Shown: positions 24,623 to 33,527, counted from the first letter of the stretch. The stretch: 64,000 bases of DNA from CADCUY01 sp964242735 (GCA_964242735.1 CAXTAK010000013.1:1-64000); one strand, 5' to 3'. The notes: a model not told the origin generated them from the letters alone. Numbers and translations: made by a program.

Positions 24623-25555
24623 GTGCGCGCAGTCGTCGTCAAGGAGTTCGGCGGACCCGAGGCCCTCGTGGTCATCGACACCCCGGCGCCCGAGCCGGGG
24701 CCCGGCGAGGTGCGGCTCACCGTCGCCGCCGCCTCGGTCAGCCCCGCCGACGTCCTGGTGCGGCTCGGCGCCATGGTGCAGTACGGCTCAGCGGTGCCCA
24801 CCGAGCAGTTCGGCATCGGCGTCGACGTCGCCGGCACCATCGACGCCCTCGGGGAGGGCGTGCGCGGCTGGAGCGTCGGCGACGCGGTCATCGGGCTGCA
24901 GGAGCGGCTCGACCTGCCGCTGGGCACCCAGGCCGAGCACGTGGTCCTCGAGGAGTGGGCGATCGCCCCCGCACCGGCCGGGATGGGCATGGCCGAGGCC
25001 TCCACCCTGCCCCTGAACGCCACCACCGCCGACCAGGCGCTCGACGCCCTGGACCTCGCGCACGGGCAGTGGCTGCTCGTCACCGGAGCCGCCGGCGGGG
25101 TCGGCGCCTTCGCGGTCGAGCTGGCGGTGCTGCGCGGCCTGCGGGTGGTGGCTCAGGCTGGCGCCGACGACGAGGGGCTCGTGCGCGGCCTGGGCGCGGA
25201 GCTGTTCGTCCCCCGCACCGCGGTGCTCGGCCCGACGGTGCGCCAGCTGGTGCCCGGCGGGGCGGACGGCGCCCTGGACGCCGCGGGCCTGGGGGTCGGT
25301 GCCTACGACGCCGTCCGCCACCGCGGGGCGTACGTGAACCTCCTCAACAGCGCGCCCCAGGCGCGCCGCGGCATCCGCACCACCAACCTCGCCTACTCCA
25401 CCGACGGCCACCGCCTGACCGCCCTCTCGGCCCTGGCCGCCGCCGGCCGCCTCACCCCGCGCGTGGCGCGCACCTACGCCCTGGAGGAGGCGCCGCAGGC
25501 CCACGAGGACCTGGCCGCCGGCGGCGTGCGCGGTCGCCTGGTGCTGGTGCCCTGA
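24623..25555 (+). CDS. quinone oxidoreductase-like (zinc-free MDR) enzyme
   Basis: A 310-residue medium-chain reductase. It has the VKEFGGPEALVVIDTP start, an AAASVSPADVLVRLG segment without the Zn-binding Cys, and the NADPH-binding loop LLVTGAAGGVGAFAVELAVLRG. It probably reduces quinones or enones with NADPH. GTG 24623 follows ggaaggaac. It is divergent from the XRE/MmyB-like regulator (160-bp gap) and 57 bases upstream of an SDR gene, so it is probably part of a regulated detoxification operon. Confidence 0.88.
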   Translation: MRAVVVKEFGGPEALVVIDTPAPEPGPGEVRLTVAAASVSPADVLVRLGAMVQYGSAVPTEQFGIGVDVAGTIDALGEGVRGWSVGDAVIGLQERLDLPLGTQAEHVVLEEWAIAPAPAGMGMAEASTLPLNATTADQALDALDLAHGQWLLVTGAAGGVGAFAVELAVLRGLRVVAQAGADDEGLVRGLGAELFVPRTAVLGPTVRQLVPGGADGALDAAGLGVGAYDAVRHRGAYVNLLNSAPQARRGIRTTNLAYSTDGHRLTALSALAAAGRLTPRVARTYALEEAPQAHEDLAAGGVRGRLVLVP

Positions 25556-25612
25556 CCGCCCGCGGGCCGACCCACCACCCCTGTCAGACACACCGATCAC
25601 CGAGGAGACAAG

Positions 25613-26353
25613 ATGGCAAGGTTCACCGACAAGGTCGTGCTCGTCACCGGCGGCAACAGCGGCCTGGGACTGGGCGCGGCGCACCAGCTCGTCAGCGAGG
25701 GCGCCACGGTATACATCGCCGGGCGCCGCCAGGGCGAGCTCGATGAGGCCCGGGCGTCGCTCGGCGAGCGCGCCGTCGCCGTCGCCTGCGACGTCACCGA
25801 GCAGGACGACCTGGACCGCCTGTTCGCGACGGTGGAGGAGCGCTCCGGGCGCCTCGACGCGGTCGTGGCCAACGCCGGCGCGGGCAGCTACTCCGTCATG
25901 GGCAGCTACACCCGCGAGTTCGTCGACCGCAGCCTCGACCTGAACCTCAAGGGGGCCCTGTTCACCGTGCAGGGGGCCCTGCCGCTGATGCCCGACGGCG
26001 CCTCGGTGGTGCTCATGAGCTCCATCGAGGGGCTGCGCGGCAGCGAGGGCCTCGGCGTTTACGCCGCGACGAAGGCCGCGATGCAGTCCTTCGCGCGCAC
26101 CTGGGCCAACGAGTTGAAGGCCCGCCGCATCCGCGTCAACTCGATCAGCCCCGGCGTGGTCTACACCGCGGCCTTCTCGGCCAACGGCCTCTCCGTCGCC
26201 GACATGGAGCCGGTGATCCCGCTCATCCCCGCCGGCCGCCTCGGCGAGGTCGACGAGATCGCGCGCGCCATCGCCTTCCTCGCCTCCGACGATGCCTCGT
26301 TCGTCAATGGCACCGACCTCGTCGTCGACGGCGGCCAGACGGGGGTGGTGTGA
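25613..26353 (+). CDS. SDR-family oxidoreductase
   Basis: A 246-residue short-chain dehydrogenase. The cofactor loop is VTGGNSGLGLG (TGxxxGxG), the NAG motif is VVANAGAGS, and the catalytic set is SS in VVLMSSIEG with YAATKAA (Tyr-x-x-x-Lys). The closing motif is FVNGTDLVVDGG. All catalytic residues are present. AGRRQ after beta-2 suggests NADP(H) preference. gaggag precedes ATG. It is the second gene of the operon started by the quinone oxidoreductase. Confidence 0.9.
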   Translation: MARFTDKVVLVTGGNSGLGLGAAHQLVSEGATVYIAGRRQGELDEARASLGERAVAVACDVTEQDDLDRLFATVEERSGRLDAVVANAGAGSYSVMGSYTREFVDRSLDLNLKGALFTVQGALPLMPDGASVVLMSSIEGLRGSEGLGVYAATKAAMQSFARTWANELKARRIRVNSISPGVVYTAAFSANGLSVADMEPVIPLIPAGRLGEVDEIARAIAFLASDDASFVNGTDLVVDGGQTGVV

Positions 26354-26500
26354 GCCCGGGCGCGAGCGAGGCCGCCGTCCAGCGGGTGCTCGGCGCCTTC
26401 GCCGCGGGCGACGCGGATGCCGCGGCAGCGGCCCTGCACCCGGACGTGCGCATCCACGAGGTGCCCGGCCTGCGCTTCGGCGGTGAGCACGTCGGCCGGT
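26350..26500 (+). pseudogene. truncated SnoaL-like (NTF2-fold) gene
   Basis: GTG 26350 overlaps the SDR stop. The frame reads EAAVQRVLGAFAAGDADAAAAAL, then HPDVRIHEVPGLRFGGEHVGR, the N-terminal third of a SnoaL-like domain. After about 26500 the homology stops abruptly where hydrolase sequence in the opposite orientation begins. A natural third operon gene has therefore been cut by a deletion or inversion. Confidence 0.7.
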
Positions 26501-26915
26501 GGCCGCCCGTCGCCGGGTTCATCAGCTCCTCGAGCCCGAGGCCGGGGATCAGCGTCTCGGCCAGGACCAGCCGGCGCACCTCGCCCGGATGACGCGAGGC
26601 GTGGGCGACCGTGGCGCCGATGTCGTGGCCGACGAGGTCGATCGTGTCGTGACCGGGGACCGCACGAGTTGGCGCACGGCCTCGGCCGCGGTAGTCCTCG
26701 CGTGACCGCCTTCGGCGTGCTGTGAGTCCCCCGGGCCCAGCAGGTCAGGGGCGGTGGCGGTGTGCCCCCGCGCCGCCAGCAGCGGGATCGGGCGGCGCCG
26801 CCCGGCCCACGCGGAGGGGAAGCCGTGCAGGAGCACCGGCGCGGGCCCCTCTCCCCACGGACCACGTGGTGCAGACGGGTGCCGTCGACCTCGGCGCAGC
26901 GGTGGGAGGGGGGGT
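26500..26915 (-). pseudogene. truncated, frameshifted alpha/beta hydrolase
   Basis: Three frames must be joined to read it: AEVDGTRLHHVVRGE, then GPAPVLLHGFPSAWAG with the oxyanion HG, then after another shift VRRLVLAETLIPGLGLEELMNPATGG. The last motif corresponds to the NPATGGYWHF region of epoxide-hydrolase-like proteins, and the gene ends there at the junction with the SnoaL-like fragment. The lid and the catalytic acid and His are missing. Confidence 0.75.
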
Positions 26916-27248
26916 CTCCGACACCGAGCAGGACGCCGTCTCCAGCGGGCGCGCCGAGCTGCTCCTCGGGCGCGGTCCGACAGGGCCAGGCGGCGGTGAC
27001 CGGCGACCCGGGCCCGGTGCGCTCGACGACTCACCCGTCTGCGCGCTCATCTCGAGCGCCGCGTCTTCGGATCAAGCGCAGGGGCGCCTGATCACTCGTC
27101 GGCAGCCGCAGCCGAGGTGCCAGCCGGTGAGGGGGGCGCTCGTGATCCCGATCCGGACAGTCCGCTGCTGGGCCGGACGCCCGGCGACCCGAGGCGGTCT
27201 CCGCCTCGCCAGGCGCCCGGCCATGCAGGCGGCTGACCGAGCTCGGGG
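26916..27248. other. intergenic debris
   Basis: These 333 bases between the hydrolase remnant and the SDR gene contain no recognisable gene on either strand. Confidence 0.4.
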
Positions 27249-28028
27249 CTAGATGCCAGGCAGTTCGCCGCCGTCGACGGTGAGGGTCGCTCCGGTGACC
27301 CACTGGGCCCGGTCTGATGCCAGGTAGGCGACGGCCTCGGCGATGTCGCGCGGGTCACCGGGCCGCCCCAGGGGGACGTTCGCCGTGACCTGGGCGAGCG
27401 AGACGCCCATCGCGTCGGCGAGGTCCTGGCGGAGCGCGTCGGCGCCCGGGGTGAGGACGTTGCCGGGCACGACCGTGGTGACGCGCATCCCGGCAGGTGC
27501 GAGTTCGGCAGCGAGCGCCTTGCCGTAGGCGTTGAGCGCGGCCTTCGCCGCAGCGCAGTGGGCCAGCGGTGGTACGGGCGCGAAGGCCACTCCTGAGGAG
27601 ATGTTGACGATGACGCTGCCCGCGCCGGCCTCGCGCAGCGCCGGCAGCAGCGCGTTGCCGACCCGCACGGCAGAGAGGTAGTCGAGGTCGAGCGCGTCGA
27701 GCCACTCCTCGTCGGGGATGGAGGAGATGCCCCCGAGGTGGGTGCGGGCCGCGCCCGCGTTGTTGACCACGACATCGACGCCGCCGAGTGCCTCCAGCGC
27801 TGCCGCGGCGAACGTCTGCACGCCCGTGAGCGTGCTGATGTCGCCTTCGACGAAGGTGGCGGCCCCCGGCGTCTCGTCGGTGGCGTTGCACGCCGTGGTG
27901 ACGACGGTCGCGCCGCCGTCGAGCAGCCGCTGCACGATGGCGGCGCCGATCCCGCGGGAACCTCCCGTCACGATCGCGCGCTTGCCGGCGAACTCGGTGG
28001 TGTCTGCTGGGGCGGAGGTCCTGAACAT
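27249..28028 (-). CDS. SDR-family protein with catalytic Tyr replaced by Cys
   Basis: A 259-residue short-chain dehydrogenase-like protein. It has VTGGSRGIGAAIVQRLL at the cofactor loop, VVVNNAGAARTH, and the catalytic Ser in IVNISSG, then LAHCAAAKAALNAYG and VTGATLTVDGG. The position 13 residues after the Ser, normally the catalytic Tyr of YxxxK, is Cys (codon tgc, one base from tac). Activity is therefore doubtful unless the Cys or another residue substitutes. ATG 28028 is the start. It is divergent from the TetR gene, which probably controls it. Confidence 0.85.
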   Translation of the reverse strand: MFRTSAPADTTEFAGKRAIVTGGSRGIGAAIVQRLLDGGATVVTTACNATDETPGAATFVEGDISTLTGVQTFAAAALEALGGVDVVVNNAGAARTHLGGISSIPDEEWLDALDLDYLSAVRVGNALLPALREAGAGSVIVNISSGVAFAPVPPLAHCAAAKAALNAYGKALAAELAPAGMRVTTVVPGNVLTPGADALRQDLADAMGVSLAQVTANVPLGRPGDPRDIAEAVAYLASDRAQWVTGATLTVDGGELPGI

Positions 28029-28050
28029 GCGGCCCACGGCAACAAGGTTC

Positions 28051-28065
28051 TGGACCGAACGTCCA
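28051..28065. promoter_or_regulatory. operator-like inverted repeat between SDR and TetR genes
   Basis: TGGAC-CGAAC-GTCCA, with 5-bp arms and a 5-bp centre, lies midway in the 79-bp divergent spacer. It could be the TetR site. Confidence 0.5.
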
Positions 28066-28107
28066 CAAGTTCCGTACTGGAGGTTCGGAACGGTGTCGCG
28101 TAGGCGC

Positions 28108-28698
28108 ATGGCACGACCGCGGTTGTTCGACGAGGACGACGTGCTGGTCGCCGCGCGCCGGCAGTTCAACGAGACCGGCTACCACGGCACCTCGGTCGAG
28201 GACCTCTCCCGCGCGACAGGGCTCAGCAAGGGCAGCCTCTACGGCGCGTTCGGCGACAAGGAGGCCTTGTTCCAACGGGTGTTCGAAGAGTACTGCGCCG
28301 CGTCGGAGGAGAGCGCAGCCGCCCTGCTCGAGGGCCCGGAGAGCCAGGCGCTCGACCGCCTCCGCGATTGGCTCCTGGCGCCGGTGGGTCGCATCGACCG
28401 GCGCGGCTGCCTGCTCGCCAGGGCCACGGCCGAGCTGGCGCGGGAGAACGAGGCCATCGCGACCCGATCGCTGGCGACCTACGGAACGCTGCTCGACCAC
28501 TGCCGCCGACTCGTCGAGCAGGCCCAGCGCGCCGGGCTCGTGGATCCGGCCGCCGATGCCGAGGCGCTCGGCGGGTTGATCCTCACCGCGCACCGCGGGC
28601 TGGAGGCCCTTGCGAAGGCAGGGGTCGACGCGACGACGAGGAACCGCATCGCCTGCGCCGCTGTCGACAGCGTCGCACTCACTGCGGCGCGCGAGTAG
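28108..28698 (+). CDS. TetR/AcrR-family transcriptional regulator
   Basis: A 196-residue regulator. The N-terminal helix-turn-helix reads LFDEDDVLVAARRQFNETGYHGTSVEDLSRATGLSKGSLYGAFGDKEALF (about 5-55). The C-terminal domain (RRGCLLARATAEL, then AGLVDPAADAEALGGLILTAHRG) resembles the TetR_C_16/YcdC-like ligand domain common to repressors of SDR genes. It is divergent from the SDR gene at 27249-28028, with an inverted repeat in between. Confidence 0.9.
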   Translation: MARPRLFDEDDVLVAARRQFNETGYHGTSVEDLSRATGLSKGSLYGAFGDKEALFQRVFEEYCAASEESAAALLEGPESQALDRLRDWLLAPVGRIDRRGCLLARATAELARENEAIATRSLATYGTLLDHCRRLVEQAQRAGLVDPAADAEALGGLILTAHRGLEALAKAGVDATTRNRIACAAVDSVALTAARE

Positions 28699-28868
28699 GC
28701 GCGCCCCGCTCCGTACCACGACGAGCTGTGGCTCGACCGGCCGTTGTGGGGCACCCGCTCTCGCAGGACCTCGAGCGCGTGGGGCGCCACGGTCTCCGGA
28801 GCGCTCGCCGCGGTGGGGGTCCGCACGTCGCGGCACGCAGGGGGAGCCCGCCGGGAGGCACCGGGCCG

Positions 28869-29132
28869 TCACGGGGAGCGGCGGCGCCGACGGTCGAGGG
28901 TGAGCCGGTGCAGCAGCGCCTCGCGGCGCGCCAGGCGCCCGGTCAGGTCGCCAGCGTCGGGGCGGTCCTGGGGTCCGGTGCTCTCCGGGCCCGGAGTCAT
29001 CTCGTGAGCCGTGGGACTCTGCCGGGTGGGCACGGCCGGGCCCTGTGGCGGCAGCGACACCGGCCGCGTGACGATCAGCACGTCGGCGGCGGCGGCCGCC
29101 GGAGCCCGGTGGACGCTCACGTCCGTGCTCAT
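28869..29132 (-). CDS. small hypothetical protein
   Basis: An 87-residue frame starting MSTDVSVHRAPAAAAADVLIV, with a Pro/Gln-rich middle and a basic RREALLHRLTLDRRRRR tail. No domain is recognised and the ribosome site is weak. It lies in the otherwise gene-free 600 bases between the TetR gene and dapF. It may be real or a chance frame. Confidence 0.35.
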   Translation of the reverse strand: MSTDVSVHRAPAAAAADVLIVTRPVSLPPQGPAVPTRQSPTAHEMTPGPESTGPQDRPDAGDLTGRLARREALLHRLTLDRRRRRSP

Positions 29133-29297
29133 GTCATACCCCGTTCCACGCCGTCGCGACGCCCCGCGACGCGATCCCCGCGGATCATCCTCGTCGTGGC
29201 GCGTGTGACGCGTGAGGTTTTCAGGACCGCGGAGTGTCACGATCAGGACACGACGGCGTGTCGCCCGGCGCGGCGCCCGAACGGCGCGGGCGGGGTC

Positions 29298-30287
29298 TCA
29301 GCGGAGGCGGTCGAGGTCGACCACGCCGCGTGCCACCAGGCGCACCGGGCCGGAGAGCTCCAGGCCCTGCCCGGGCAGCAGGTCGACCACCAGGGAGCCA
29401 CCGGGCTGCTCGACCACCCACCGCTGCGGCGGCGCTGCCGCGGACGTCGATCCCCCGCCCGAGCCGAGGCCCGCGCCCCACGCGCGGGCCGCGACCGCCG
29501 CGGCGCACACGCCCGTGCCGCAGGACGGGGTCTCCCCGACCCCGCGCTCGTGCACGCGCATCGCCAGCCTCCCCACCTCCACCGGCCCGCCGGTCGTGGT
29601 GCCCCCGCCTCGGGCGAGCTCGCGGTCGAGCGGCACCACCAGCTCGACGTTGCTGCCGCGCACCGGCGCCGGGTCCACCACCGGGGCCGAGGTGAGGTCG
29701 GCCGCGGCCAGCTCGGCCTCGTCGGCGAGCACCACCACGGTGTGCGGGTTGCCCACGTCCACCGACAGGGCCGGGCGGGCGACGTCGAGGCCCGCGACCG
29801 CGACCCGCGCGTCGGCCCCGCTGGTGGCCGCCAGGTCTGGCTCGAGCAGTCGCCACCGACCCATGTCCACCGTCCACCACGGCCCCCCGGTGCTGTCGGG
29901 AGCGCGGCGCACCGGCTTCACGCCCGCGCGGGTGGCCACGGCGGCACGGACCTCCCCCGACGCGGCCGCGGTGAGCTGACCCTCCTCCGCGAGGTGCTCC
30001 ACGAGCACCCGCATCCCGTTGCCGCTCATCTCCGCCACCGACCCGTCGGCGTTGCGCAGGTCCATGAACCACACGGCCCCCGGGTCCTCCGCGAGCGCCG
30101 CGGGCCCCTCGGGCACCGCCGCGGACCGCACCACGCGGATCACCCCGTCCGCGCCGAGCCCGGTGCGCCGGTCGCACAGCGCCACCACGTCCGCGGCGCT
30201 CAGGTCCAGCGCGGCGTCGGGGTCGGGCAGCACGAGGAAGTCGTTGCCGGTGCCGTGGCCCTTCACGAAGGGGACCGTGCGCGTCAC
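29298..30287 (-). CDS. dapF: diaminopimelate epimerase
   Basis: A 329-residue cytoplasmic enzyme converting LL- to meso-diaminopimelate for lysine and peptidoglycan. It begins VPFVKGHGTGNDFLVLPD; the second-half motif RVHERGVGETPSCGTGVCAAAVAA carries one catalytic Cys. The first catalytic site reads EMSGNGMRVL, with Ser (codon agc) where characterised enzymes have Cys. Whether this is a lineage variant or loss of activity is open. Its GTG overlaps the miaA stop by four bases, and a TAGGCT hexamer seven bases upstream may also give a separate leaderless transcript. Confidence 0.9.
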   Translation of the reverse strand: MTRTVPFVKGHGTGNDFLVLPDPDAALDLSAADVVALCDRRTGLGADGVIRVVRSAAVPEGPAALAEDPGAVWFMDLRNADGSVAEMSGNGMRVLVEHLAEEGQLTAAASGEVRAAVATRAGVKPVRRAPDSTGGPWWTVDMGRWRLLEPDLAATSGADARVAVAGLDVARPALSVDVGNPHTVVVLADEAELAAADLTSAPVVDPAPVRGSNVELVVPLDRELARGGGTTTGGPVEVGRLAMRVHERGVGETPSCGTGVCAAAVAARAWGAGLGSGGGSTSAAAPPQRWVVEQPGGSLVVDLLPGQGLELSGPVRLVARGVVDLDRLR

Positions 30288-31339
30288 CCGGGCGAGCCTA
30301 GGTCCGGGGCGGGCGGGGGCGCCGGCGATGCCGACCACGACCCGGGCCCCTGCGCCGACGCCACTGCCGCGCGCACCAGCGCCAGCGCCCGCTCCGCGCG
30401 CTGCGCGCGGGTGGTGCCGTCGACGTCGACCCAGTGCACCCGCGGGTCGGCGCGGAACCACGAGACCTGCCGCTTGGCGTACGCCCGGGTACCCGCGGTC
30501 GTCGCGGCCACCGCCTCCGCGAGGGTGGTGCGCCCGTCGAGGTGGTCCAGGACCTGGGCGTATCCGAGGGCGCGGCGCGCGGTGGTGCCCTCGCGCAGCC
30601 CGAGGCCCACCAGGGCCCGCACCTCCTCGACGAGCCCGTGGTCGACCATCGCCGCGACGCGCGCGCCGATGCTCTCCACCAGAGCCGCCCGGTCGCTGCG
30701 GAGCCCGATCTGCACCGCGGGCACGGCGTACACGCGCTGCCGCGGGAGGGTGGCGGAGAACGGGCGCCCCGTGATCGCGTGGACCTCGAGGGCGCGGACG
30801 ACGCGGCGCACGTTGCCGGGCAGGATCGCCAGCGCCGCGGCGGGGTCGACCGCCGCGAGCCGGGTGTGCAGCACCGCGGGCCCCAGCGCCTCCGCCTCGG
30901 CCTCCAGGGCGGCGCGCACCACGGGGTCGGTGGGGGGGAAGTCCAGTGCGTCGATCGCGGCGCGCACGTACAGGCCCGAGCCGCCCACCAGCACCGGCAC
31001 CCCCCCGCGGGCGGTGATGTCGGCGAGGGCTGCGCGGGCCTCGCGCTGGTAGCGGGCGACGCTCGCGTCCTGCGTCACGCGCAGGACGTCGAGCAGGTGG
31101 TGGGGCACCCCGAGGCGCTGCCCCGGGGGGAGCTTCGCGGTGCCGACGTCCATGCCGGCGTACAGCTGCGAGGCGTCGGCGTTGACCACCTCCCCTCCCC
31201 CGCCCGGAGCGCCCCCCGCTGAGCTGCGCAGCGCCAGCGCGAGGTCCACGGCGAGGTCGGACTTGCCGGTGGCCGTCGCCCCCACCACGGCCACCACCGT
31301 CTCCGCCGGCACGATCCCCATGGGGCTCGCCGCCGTCAC
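30284..31339 (-). CDS. miaA: tRNA dimethylallyltransferase
   Basis: A 351-residue enzyme that isopentenylates A37 of UNN-reading tRNAs. The P-loop is GATATGKS (20-27), followed by NADASQLYAGMDVGTAKL with the tRNA/DMAPP-binding Asp, then HHLLDVL, VGGSGLYVRA and AKRQVSWFRADPRVHWVD. GTG 31339 overlaps the allantoicase stop by four bases, and its own stop overlaps dapF. miaA-dapF adjacency is usual in actinobacteria, but location as the tail of a urate-degradation operon is not. Confidence 0.93.
   Translation of the reverse strand: MTAASPMGIVPAETVVAVVGATATGKSDLAVDLALALRSSAGGAPGGGGEVVNADASQLYAGMDVGTAKLPPGQRLGVPHHLLDVLRVTQDASVARYQREARAALADITARGGVPVLVGGSGLYVRAAIDALDFPPTDPVVRAALEAEAEALGPAVLHTRLAAVDPAAALAILPGNVRRVVRALEVHAITGRPFSATLPRQRVYAVPAVQIGLRSDRAALVESIGARVAAMVDHGLVEEVRALVGLGLREGTTARRALGYAQVLDHLDGRTTLAEAVAATTAGTRAYAKRQVSWFRADPRVHWVDVDGTTRAQRAERALALVRAAVASAQGPGSWSASPAPPPAPDLGSPG
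30295..30300 (-). promoter_or_regulatory. -10-like hexamer inside miaA, before dapF
   Basis: TAGGCT on the minus strand ends seven bases before the dapF GTG, a leaderless-promoter spacing. Confidence 0.45.
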
Positions 31340-32130
31340 GGCCCGGTCGCCGACCAGCGCTCCCGCGCGGCGGCGAGCCCCGCGGCGTCGGCGTCACCCC
31401 ACAGGCGCAGCCGGCTCAGACCGCCGTCGGGGTGGGCCTGGAGCAGCAGGTGCGTGATCGACCGCGGGTCGGTGCTGCCGTCGGGCCACACGGCCAGGTG
31501 GTGGCGGGTGTCAGGGGCGGGTTCGACGTCGAGCAGGAGCCACCACGCCGCGTCGTGCCGGGCGTCGGCGCCGAGCAGGCGCACCCGGCCCGGGGCGTTG
31601 TGCACGAAGCACGTGGTGTCCAGCTCCACCCGGCGCACCCGCCCGGGCACCGCCAGCGCCAGGAGCACCCACTCGTGACCGGGAGCGCGGCGGCGCGCGT
31701 TCTCCCACCCGTCGGCCATCGACGCCGCCCGCCCGGGGCGCAGCAGGTGCGCGGCGCTGCCGTAGAACTCGTCGGACGCGCGCACCACCGCCCCGCCGAG
31801 CTCCGCGGCCAGCAGGTCCACGGTGCCGGTGAGCAGCGCGGGGTCGGGCACGGGCCGCCCGTGCACGCGCAGCCGGGCCACCCCGCCGTCGGGGCGCACG
31901 CTCAGGCGCACGTGGCTCCACCGGCGGGGCGACGTCACGGGCAGGACGGTGACCGCGTCCCCGGTCAGNNNNNNNNNNNNNNNNNNNNNNNNNNNNNNNN
32001 NNNNNNNNNNNNNNNNNNNNNNNNNNNNNNNNNNNNNNNNNNNNNNNNNNNNNNNNNNNNNNNNNNNNTCCACTGCTCCGGCGTCCTGGGGCACGGCGTC
32101 CGGCGGGCCTCCCGCAGCCCCCGCGCTCAC
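31336..32130 (-). CDS. alc: allantoicase, interrupted by an assembly gap
   Basis: Allantoicase hydrolyses allantoate to ureidoglycolate and urea. The visible C-terminal portion has VRASDEFYGSAAHLL, SMADGWENARRR, WVLLALAVPGRVRRVELDTTCFVHNAPG and ITHLLLQAHPDGGLSRLRLWG. Only about 20 N-terminal residues (from GTG 32130, overlapping the allB stop by four bases) lie on the other side of 100 Ns. The family is about 330-350 residues, so the true gap must be longer than 100 bases. Confidence 0.88.
   Translation of the reverse strand: MSAGAAGGPPDAVPQDAGAVXXXXXXXXXXXXXXXXXXXXXXXXXXXXXXXXXXLTGDAVTVLPVTSPRRWSHVRLSVRPDGGVARLRVHGRPVPDPALLTGTVDLLAAELGGAVVRASDEFYGSAAHLLRPGRAASMADGWENARRRAPGHEWVLLALAVPGRVRRVELDTTCFVHNAPGRVRLLGADARHDAAWWLLLDVEPAPDTRHHLAVWPDGSTDPRSITHLLLQAHPDGGLSRLRLWGDADAAGLAAARERWSATGP
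31969..32068. other. assembly gap (100 N)
   Basis: Exactly 100 ambiguous bases, a conventional placeholder size. It lies in the 5' half of the allantoicase gene. Confidence 0.98.
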
Positions 32131-33527
32131 CCCGCGCCCCGCGCGCTCAGCAGCCGCCCGCGGGGGGTCACCCCGTCGACGACGACGCCGCGCAGCAGCG
32201 TGGAGCGCACCACCCCGCGCAGGCGCGCCCCGGCGTAGGGGGTGACGGGGTGGCGGTGGGCGAGGCGCGCGGGGTCGACGACGAACTCCTCCTCGGGGGC
32301 GAGGACGAGGAGGTCGGCGTCCGCGCCGACGACCACCGAGCCCTTGCGCCCGCCCAGCCCCAGGCGGGCGGCGGGGGCGGCGGCCATCCACCGCACCACC
32401 TCGGCCAGGGGCAGCCCCCGGGCGCGGGCCGCCGTCCAGGTCGCGGGCAGGGCCAGCTGCACCGACGCGATCCCGCCCCACGCGGCGACGAAGTCCCCGG
32501 AGCCCGTGCTGCTGTCGGTGCTCAGCAGCTTCAGCTCCGGGGTGCACGGGGAGTGGTCCGAGACCACGGAGTCGAGGGTGCCGTCAGCCAGCGCCGCCCA
32601 CAGCGCGTCCTGGGTGGCGAGGTCGCGCACCGGGGGGCAGCACTTGAACGCCGTCGCCCCGTCGGGCACGGAGCCCGCGTCGAGGGTGAGGTAGTGCGGG
32701 CACGTCTCGGCGGTCAGCGCCAGGCCCTCCGCGCGCGCCGCGGCCAGCACCGCCACGGCGCCGGCGCTGGCGAGGTGCACCACGTGCGCGCGCCCCCCGG
32801 TGGCGCGCACCGCGTCGGCCACCGCCGCGACGGCGGCGTCCTCGGCCTCGGGCGGTCGGGTGGCCGCGAAGGTCGAGAACGCGCGCGGGTCGAGGCCGTC
32901 CGCGGTCGGCGCCGCGGCGTCGAGCACCCCCGGGTCCTCGGCGTGCACCAGCAGCACCGACCCCAGGCGGTGCAGCTCGCCGAGCGCCTCGCGCAGCTGC
33001 GCGGCGTCGACGGGGGGGAACTCCTCCACCCCGGACGGCGCGGTGAAGCACTTCGCGCCGAACACCCCCGCCGCGACCAGCCCCGCCAGGTCGGGGGTGT
33101 TCCCGGGCACGACCCCGCCGAAGAAGCCGGTGTCGACGTGCACCCGCCCGCGGGCGGCGTCGGCCTTCACCGCGAGGTTGTCGGCGGTGGTCGTCGGCGG
33201 CACCGCGTTCAGCGGCATGTCGACGATGGTGGTGATCCCCCCGAGCGCCGCCGCGCGGGTGGCGGTCTCGAAGCCCTCCCACTCGGTGCGCCCCGGTTCG
33301 TTGACGTGCACGTGCGCGTCGACGAGGCCGGGCAGGAGCACCTCGTCGTCGGCGAGGTCCACTGTCCGCTCGGCGTCGAGGCCGTCGGCGCCCGCCAGAT
33401 CGGTGACCACGGCGATGCGCCCACCGACCACGCCGACGGCCACGGCCTGCTCACCGCGCCCACCACCGGGCCCCCGCTCGCCGGTGATCGCCCGCGGCGC
33501 CCGCACCAGCAGGTCGAGTCGGCTCAC
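32127..33527 (-). CDS. allB: allantoinase
   Basis: A 466-residue amidohydrolase that opens allantoin to allantoate. Zinc ligands are seen in GLVDAHVHVNEPGRTEWEGFETATRAAALGG (the HVH pair), FGAKCF with the carboxylated Lys, VHLASAGA and TCPHYLTL (His), and VSDHSPCTPELK (Asp). Start and stop each overlap neighbours by four bases (GTGA), giving tight translational coupling between DUF6986 and alc. Confidence 0.93.
   Translation of the reverse strand: MSRLDLLVRAPRAITGERGPGGGRGEQAVAVGVVGGRIAVVTDLAGADGLDAERTVDLADDEVLLPGLVDAHVHVNEPGRTEWEGFETATRAAALGGITTIVDMPLNAVPPTTTADNLAVKADAARGRVHVDTGFFGGVVPGNTPDLAGLVAAGVFGAKCFTAPSGVEEFPPVDAAQLREALGELHRLGSVLLVHAEDPGVLDAAAPTADGLDPRAFSTFAATRPPEAEDAAVAAVADAVRATGGRAHVVHLASAGAVAVLAAARAEGLALTAETCPHYLTLDAGSVPDGATAFKCCPPVRDLATQDALWAALADGTLDSVVSDHSPCTPELKLLSTDSSTGSGDFVAAWGGIASVQLALPATWTAARARGLPLAEVVRWMAAAPAARLGLGGRKGSVVVGADADLLVLAPEEEFVVDPARLAHRHPVTPYAGARLRGVVRSTLLRGVVVDGVTPRGRLLSARGAG

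Noticed and set aside
31969..32068. Reading frames running through the N block
   Set aside because: They are artefacts of undefined bases; only the flanking allantoicase frame is meaningful.
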